Shown: one piece after another, positions 60,930 through 64,000 of the stretch | Numbering within the stretch: the stretch's first letter is position 1 | Layout: every line of letters begins with the position of its first letter | Translations under genes and position numbers: made by a program | NCBI GenBank assembly: GCA_038237435.1 | Contig: JBBRYT010000008.1 | Coordinates: 1-64,000, forward strand | Direction: 5' to 3' | Source of the DNA: JACCTI01 sp038237435 | GTDB taxonomy: Bacteria > Verrucomicrobiota > Verrucomicrobiia > Chthoniobacterales > UBA10450 | DNA length: 64,000 nucleotides | Notes under the pieces: generated by a model | The model's input: the letters and a program-made list of their open reading frames with translations, nothing else | Told to the model about the DNA's origin: nothing | Databases searched by the model: none

Positions 60930-62413
60930 GCGACGACGATTACAGCGACGCGCAGGGACTGATCCGGTTCGGCTTTGGCGAGATGAAGGAAGCGACCTAT
61001 GCGCTCTTGCGGGTGCGAAACGCAGCCGCCGCGCGCGCGTGGTTACGCAGCGCATCGATCACCAGCGCGGCCGCGACGAAAGAGGGGGAGCCGCGTCCAT
61101 CCACCGCTTTGCAGGTCGCCTTCACCGCGGAAGGCCTAACGAATCTCGGGGTGGCCCCTTCGATCGTCGACAGGTTTTCGCCGGAATTTCTCACCGGCAT
61201 GACGGAAGAGAGTCGGGCGCGGCGTCTCGGCGATGTCGGAAACAACGCGCCCGAAAAATGGGAATGGGGTTACGAAGCCCACGTGCCCCATTTGCTCGTG
61301 ATGTTTTTCGCCAAACCCAACCAACTCGTGAGTTTTGTGGAAACCGCGAAAGGCCCGCGATGGAATGAAGCCTTCGAAGAAATGCGCTGGCTGCCAACTG
61401 GTGACCTCGGTGGTCTCGAGCCGTTTGGCTTCGCCGACGGCATCAGCCAGCCGAAAATAGATTGGGAACGCGAGCGCAACGTGACGGAAACGCGCTTGGA
61501 CTATAGCAACTTCGCCGCGCTCGGAGAATTCCTCCTCGGTTACCCTAACGAGTACAACAAGTACACCGAGCGGCCGTTGCTCGATGCCGACGCGAAGAGC
61601 GCGCAGCTCTTTCCCGCAGGAGATTCACCGGAGAAAAAAGATCTTGGCCGCAATGGAACTTATCTGGTCATGCGCCAGCTGCGGCAGGACGTGCGGAAGT
61701 TCTGGCAGTTTGTCCACGAACGGAGCGGTGGCGATGCGGCGGAAGCGAACAAGCTGGCCGCGGCTTTCGTCGGTCGCACGCGCGCGGGCGATCCGCTGGT
61801 GTCGCCGCAATCGGAACCGATTCCCGGGATCGATTCGAAGGACTTCGCGAAAAATCAGTTCACCTTCGCGCAAAACCCGGACGGCGCGCGTTGTCCGTTC
61901 GGTGCCCACGTGCATCGCGCCAATCCTCGCAACGCGGATATTCAGGGACATCCGACCTTAATCAGGAAGCTCATCACCATGATCGGCTTCGGTCCGAAAG
62001 GATTTCGCGACGATCTCATGTCGTCGGTTCGCTTCCATCGCATCCTGCGGCGCGGTCGCGAGTATGGGCCAGAATTGAAACCGGAAGACGCGCTCGCTCC
62101 AGCGCCGCCGGACGACGCGGAACGCGGGCTGCATTTTGTTTGTCTGAACGCCAACATCCTGAGGCAATTCGAATTCCTTCAGAACGCTTGGATCATGAAC
62201 ACGAAATTTTCCGGCCTGACCGGCGAGAGCGATCCGCTTCTCGGCAATCGCGAAAAAATTCCCGGCTGTCCGATCACGGGCGATTTCACCGTGCCGCGCA
62301 ACGATGATGCGCCGCGTCGCGTAAGTGATGTGCCGCAGTTCATCACCGTGCGCGGCGGCGCGTATTTTTTTCTGCCGAGTCTGCGGGCGCTGCGCTATTT
62401 CGCCGCCGAGTGA
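60926..62413 (+). CDS. DyP-type haem peroxidase
   Basis: A 495-residue protein. The G-x-x-D-G motif is in LEPFGFADGISQPKIDW with the distal Asp; the proximal His is in CPFGAHVHRANPRNADI; RRGREYGPEL and HFVCLNANILRQFEFLQNAW are family sections. DyP peroxidases use hydrogen peroxide to oxidise dyes, lignin-like compounds or haem. No Tat signal is present, so it acts in the cytoplasm or inside a compartment, unlike the cytochrome encoded first in the operon. Stop overlaps the next gene's ATG. Confidence 0.9.
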   Translation: MSDDDYSDAQGLIRFGFGEMKEATYALLRVRNAAAARAWLRSASITSAAATKEGEPRPSTALQVAFTAEGLTNLGVAPSIVDRFSPEFLTGMTEESRARRLGDVGNNAPEKWEWGYEAHVPHLLVMFFAKPNQLVSFVETAKGPRWNEAFEEMRWLPTGDLGGLEPFGFADGISQPKIDWERERNVTETRLDYSNFAALGEFLLGYPNEYNKYTERPLLDADAKSAQLFPAGDSPEKKDLGRNGTYLVMRQLRQDVRKFWQFVHERSGGDAAEANKLAAAFVGRTRAGDPLVSPQSEPIPGIDSKDFAKNQFTFAQNPDGARCPFGAHVHRANPRNADIQGHPTLIRKLITMIGFGPKGFRDDLMSSVRFHRILRRGREYGPELKPEDALAPAPPDDAERGLHFVCLNANILRQFEFLQNAWIMNTKFSGLTGESDPLLGNREKIPGCPITGDFTVPRNDDAPRRVSDVPQFITVRGGAYFFLPSLRALRYFAAE

Positions 62414-62964
62414 TGCGCTACCTCGCATTCCTGCGCGCAATCAACGTGGGCAAGCGCCAGGTGAAGATGGAGCGTCTTCGTTCGCTTTTCGAAGAATGTG
62501 GTTTTAAAAACGTCGAAACTTTCATCGCCAGCGGAAACGTCCTCTTCGAGACGCGATCGCAAAATGCGGAGGCGTTGCTCAAGAAAATCGAGAAACATCT
62601 GCAGACTTCGCTCGGTTTCGAAGTCGTCGTTTTTCTTCGCAACGAAAAGGAACTTGTCGCCATGGCCAAATATCAGCCATTTACGCCCGCGGCGATGAAA
62701 GGCGAAGACCCTAAACTTTTTGTCGGATTTCTCGCCAACGCGCCCGCCAAAGAAGCCGCTGCTGGCCTAACGAGTTGTTCTGACAAACTGAACGACTTCC
62801 GCGTGCATGGCCGCGACCTGTATTGGCTGGCGCGGGGCAATATTTTGGAGTCAGGGTTTTACGGTCCGCGTCTGGAGAAAACGATTGGGATGCGCACGAC
62901 CCTGCGCAACATCAATACCGTGCAGCGCCTCGCTGCTAAACTAGCTACTGCCCGAGCGGCGTAG
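62413..62964 (+). CDS. DUF1697 protein
   Basis: A 183-residue protein from the ATG overlapping the DyP stop. MRYLAFLRAINVGKRQVKME, LRSLFEECGFKNVETFIASG, NVLFETRSQNAEALLKKIEK and LYWLARGNILESGFYGPRLE are the full DUF1697 pattern. The family is widespread and has no assigned function. It may simply be carried at the end of the peroxidase operon. One CCTAACGAG word is at 62766. Confidence 0.9.
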   Translation: MRYLAFLRAINVGKRQVKMERLRSLFEECGFKNVETFIASGNVLFETRSQNAEALLKKIEKHLQTSLGFEVVVFLRNEKELVAMAKYQPFTPAAMKGEDPKLFVGFLANAPAKEAAAGLTSCSDKLNDFRVHGRDLYWLARGNILESGFYGPRLEKTIGMRTTLRNINTVQRLAAKLATARAA

Positions 62965-63610
62965 TAATGTTCGTGCCCGGTGGTGGCGTGAATTGGAACA
63001 TTGCCGGATCGATCGGCGCGCGCGATTCGTTGGTGTAAATCGTAATGATGCGGTCGCCGTTAGGCTGCAGCATTTCCGTGCGCTCGACTTGGAGCGCTTC
63101 GTTGAAATGAATGAGGAAGCGTTGCAGCAATCGCTTCATCGAGGGCGCGCGCGGCAGCAGCTCGAGCGTGTAGGTATTGCCTTCATGCGCTCCGGTGATG
63201 TGATAAGTCTGCTCAACGCCTTCTAGATTGAGACTAGCCGTGATCGCAGCAATGCCAGCATCGAGCGGCGAACGTTTGCCTAACGAATAGCGTTCGGCTG
63301 ATTGAAATTTCGGATAATAAATCCAGAGCGTCTGTCCGTCACTCACCGTCACGCTAGGCGAGTTGCCGGTGACTTCGCGCTTGAACTTGTTAGGCGCCTG
63401 GAACCAAACCTTGCCCGAACTCGTGACCGGCTTGTTCATCATCCGGATCGTTTTCTCTTCCTTGAAATCCGCGTGGACCTGCGGCGCGCCGGCCCGTTTT
63501 TCGCGAATCCGACCGAGCAGCGCCTTGACGTCGTTTGCCGCAAGCGGCTCAGCGGATAGGAAACCGCAGCCTAACGAGAAGATGAGTAGCGCGAGAAAAA
63601 GCTTAGACAT
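62945..63610 (-). CDS. lolA: outer-membrane lipoprotein carrier protein LolA
   Basis: A 221-residue periplasmic protein with a signal peptide (KLFLALLIFSLGCGFLSA). VHADFKEEKTIRMMNKPVTS, SSGKVWFQAPNKFKREVTG, VTVSDGQTLWIYYPKFQSAE and IAAITASLNLEGV match LolA. It ferries lipoproteins from the inner to the outer membrane. It overlaps the exporter gene by 8 bp, a common arrangement in which LolA-like proteins follow RND-superfamily proteins used in lipid or pigment export, so it may be a specialised paralogue. Confidence 0.85.
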   Translation of the reverse strand: MSKLFLALLIFSLGCGFLSAEPLAANDVKALLGRIREKRAGAPQVHADFKEEKTIRMMNKPVTSSGKVWFQAPNKFKREVTGNSPSVTVSDGQTLWIYYPKFQSAERYSLGKRSPLDAGIAAITASLNLEGVEQTYHITGAHEGNTYTLELLPRAPSMKRLLQRFLIHFNEALQVERTEMLQPNGDRIITIYTNESRAPIDPAMFQFTPPPGTNITTPLGQ

Positions 63611-64000
63611 GTTCGATCTGTTCGACGCGAGACTCTACAGATTCTTCGCGCCATGTCTTGGGCTCAGCTGCCGCCGTCGCTGGCAGTGTGAAAAAAACTG
63701 TCGCGGCCAGACTCCAGAAGATTCCGATCGCACAAGCGATGCCGAGGCCGGCCAACGTCGGATTATTGGCCAAGCCTAACGAACCGAAACCGGCAATCGC
63801 CGTTAGTCCTGCCAGGATGACGGGCTTCACGACACCCGCGACATCGTGCTCAAGCTCGCGCGCGCGTTGCCAGACGAGAAGAACATAAATTCCGTAGTCG
63901 ACTCCGATCGCGAGGACGAGACGGAAGGCGAGAACGTTGAGAAGATTGAGCGGAATCTGCAGCAATTTCATCGAAGCGATCATCGCCGCGACAGCCATCG
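63603..64000 (-). CDS. RND/MMPL-family exporter, C-terminal part
   Basis: The gene runs off the right edge; about 132 residues are seen. LLNVLAFRLVLAIGVDYGIY, VLLVWQRARELEHDV, VILAGLTAIAGFGSLGLANN and GIACAIGIFWSLAATVFFTL are the last membrane helices of MMPL/hopanoid-transporter-like RND proteins. The GVDYGIY motif with the conserved Asp is the proton-relay region. Paired with LolA, it would move lipids or pigments across the inner membrane. Confidence 0.8.
   Translation of the reverse strand, partial: MAVAAMIASMKLLQIPLNLLNVLAFRLVLAIGVDYGIYVLLVWQRARELEHDVAGVVKPVILAGLTAIAGFGSLGLANNPTLAGLGIACAIGIFWSLAATVFFTLPATAAAEPKTWREESVESRVEQIEHV

Larger units (their letters stand above)
18115..63578. repeat. 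dispersed 9-mer CCTAACGAG / CTCGTTAGG, about 28 exact copies
   Basis: Exact copies counted by eye, on either strand, start at about: 18115, 24012, 25167, 25920, 28669, 29090, 32301, 33990, 35870, 38469, 38705, 40790, 41081, 41913, 42290, 45402, 49153, 49703, 50010, 53485, 54711, 57441, 57916, 58368, 60117, 61543, 62766 and 63570. Random expectation for a 9-mer on both strands of 57 kb is about 0.4. About 18 one-base variants also occur, for example at 42088, 56182, 58577, 58608, 59048, 59180, 61135, 63275 and 63775. Most copies are preceded by G, or followed by C on the other strand, extending the word to ten bases. Both orientations are common. The word equals the right end of nearly every attC site at 1-6 kb. 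Confidence 0.85.

Noticed and set aside
18115..63578. Dispersed 9-mer as a KOPS- or Chi-like strand-biased signal
   Set aside because: Both orientations are about equally frequent across the window, without a clear strand bias; cannot be fully excluded without the whole replicon.

Overview
The window looks like a chromosomal segment of a GC-rich, Gram-negative soil or freshwater bacterium. The best guess is Verrucomicrobiota, near Spartobacteria/Chthoniobacterales. This is inferred from gene content: a PEP-CTERM surface protein, a DUF1501/DUF1800 gene pair, a relic of a dockerin-like C-terminal repeat, FGE-like secreted proteins, MsrPQ, LolA and many PAS kinases. No rRNA, tRNA or CRISPR array was seen.

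Region 1 (1-6.5 kb) is an integron gene-cassette array. Nine attC sites of about 109-124 bp and one truncated attC separate nine cassettes that all read rightward. The cassettes encode two small membrane proteins, a PEP-CTERM protein, a secreted intradiol-dioxygenase-like protein, two unknown membrane-anchored proteins, a HicB/HicA toxin-antitoxin pair, a secreted DUF2314-like protein and a GNAT acetyltransferase. The attC arms pair with one unpaired A in every site, and compensatory changes preserve the pairing. An IS110-family transposase fragment abuts the left-most attC and an IS110-like C-terminal relic follows the last one. No integrase gene is present in the window, although one could lie further left.

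Region 2 (6.8-18.5 kb) holds ftsY, an ECF sigma factor, a NarL-type response regulator and a PAS-rich histidine kinase that may be its partner. A decayed dockerin-like gene lies between the last two. A leftward group follows (membrane glycosyltransferase, methyltransferase-GT2 fusion, FGE-like protein), flanked by two relics of the same DNA methyltransferase type.

Region 3 (18.5-36.1 kb) carries modAB without modC, receiver-domain proteins, a FAD/Rieske oxidoreductase, a DUF4142 protein, a phosphoesterase, an amidohydrolase, an M48 protease, an ATP-grasp protein, a frameshifted ABC substrate-binding protein, a RibD-like reductase, a flippase-like membrane protein, a TIM-barrel protein, an MFS exporter and the methionine-sulfoxide repair pair msrPQ.

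Region 4 (36.1-64 kb) carries clpB, ada (whose 3' end lies in a palindromic repeat), a secreted trypsin-like protease beside a stand-alone copy of its N-terminal domain, a UBP zinc-finger protein, the DUF1501/DUF1800 pair, a PIG-V-like mannosyltransferase and a PEP-mutase-like enzyme. A RedB-kinase-response regulator group, a TPR protein and a TraB/GumN protein follow. Next is a five-gene haem/peroxidase operon (di-haem cytochrome c, small protein, catalase-like protein, two-domain membrane protein, DyP peroxidase). DUF1697, lolA and an RND-family exporter close the window.

The most striking feature is not a gene. The 9-mer CCTAACGAG (reverse complement CTCGTTAGG) occurs about 28 times by eye between 18 and 64 kb, on both strands, within genes and at gene junctions; chance would give less than one. 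Inside genes it is built from codons that look out of place in a GC-rich genome (Arg AGG, Leu TTA/CTA), which suggests selection on the DNA word. It also matches the right end of nearly every attC site. A DNA-uptake-type signal or a recombination-related site are the leading hypotheses; neither is proven here.
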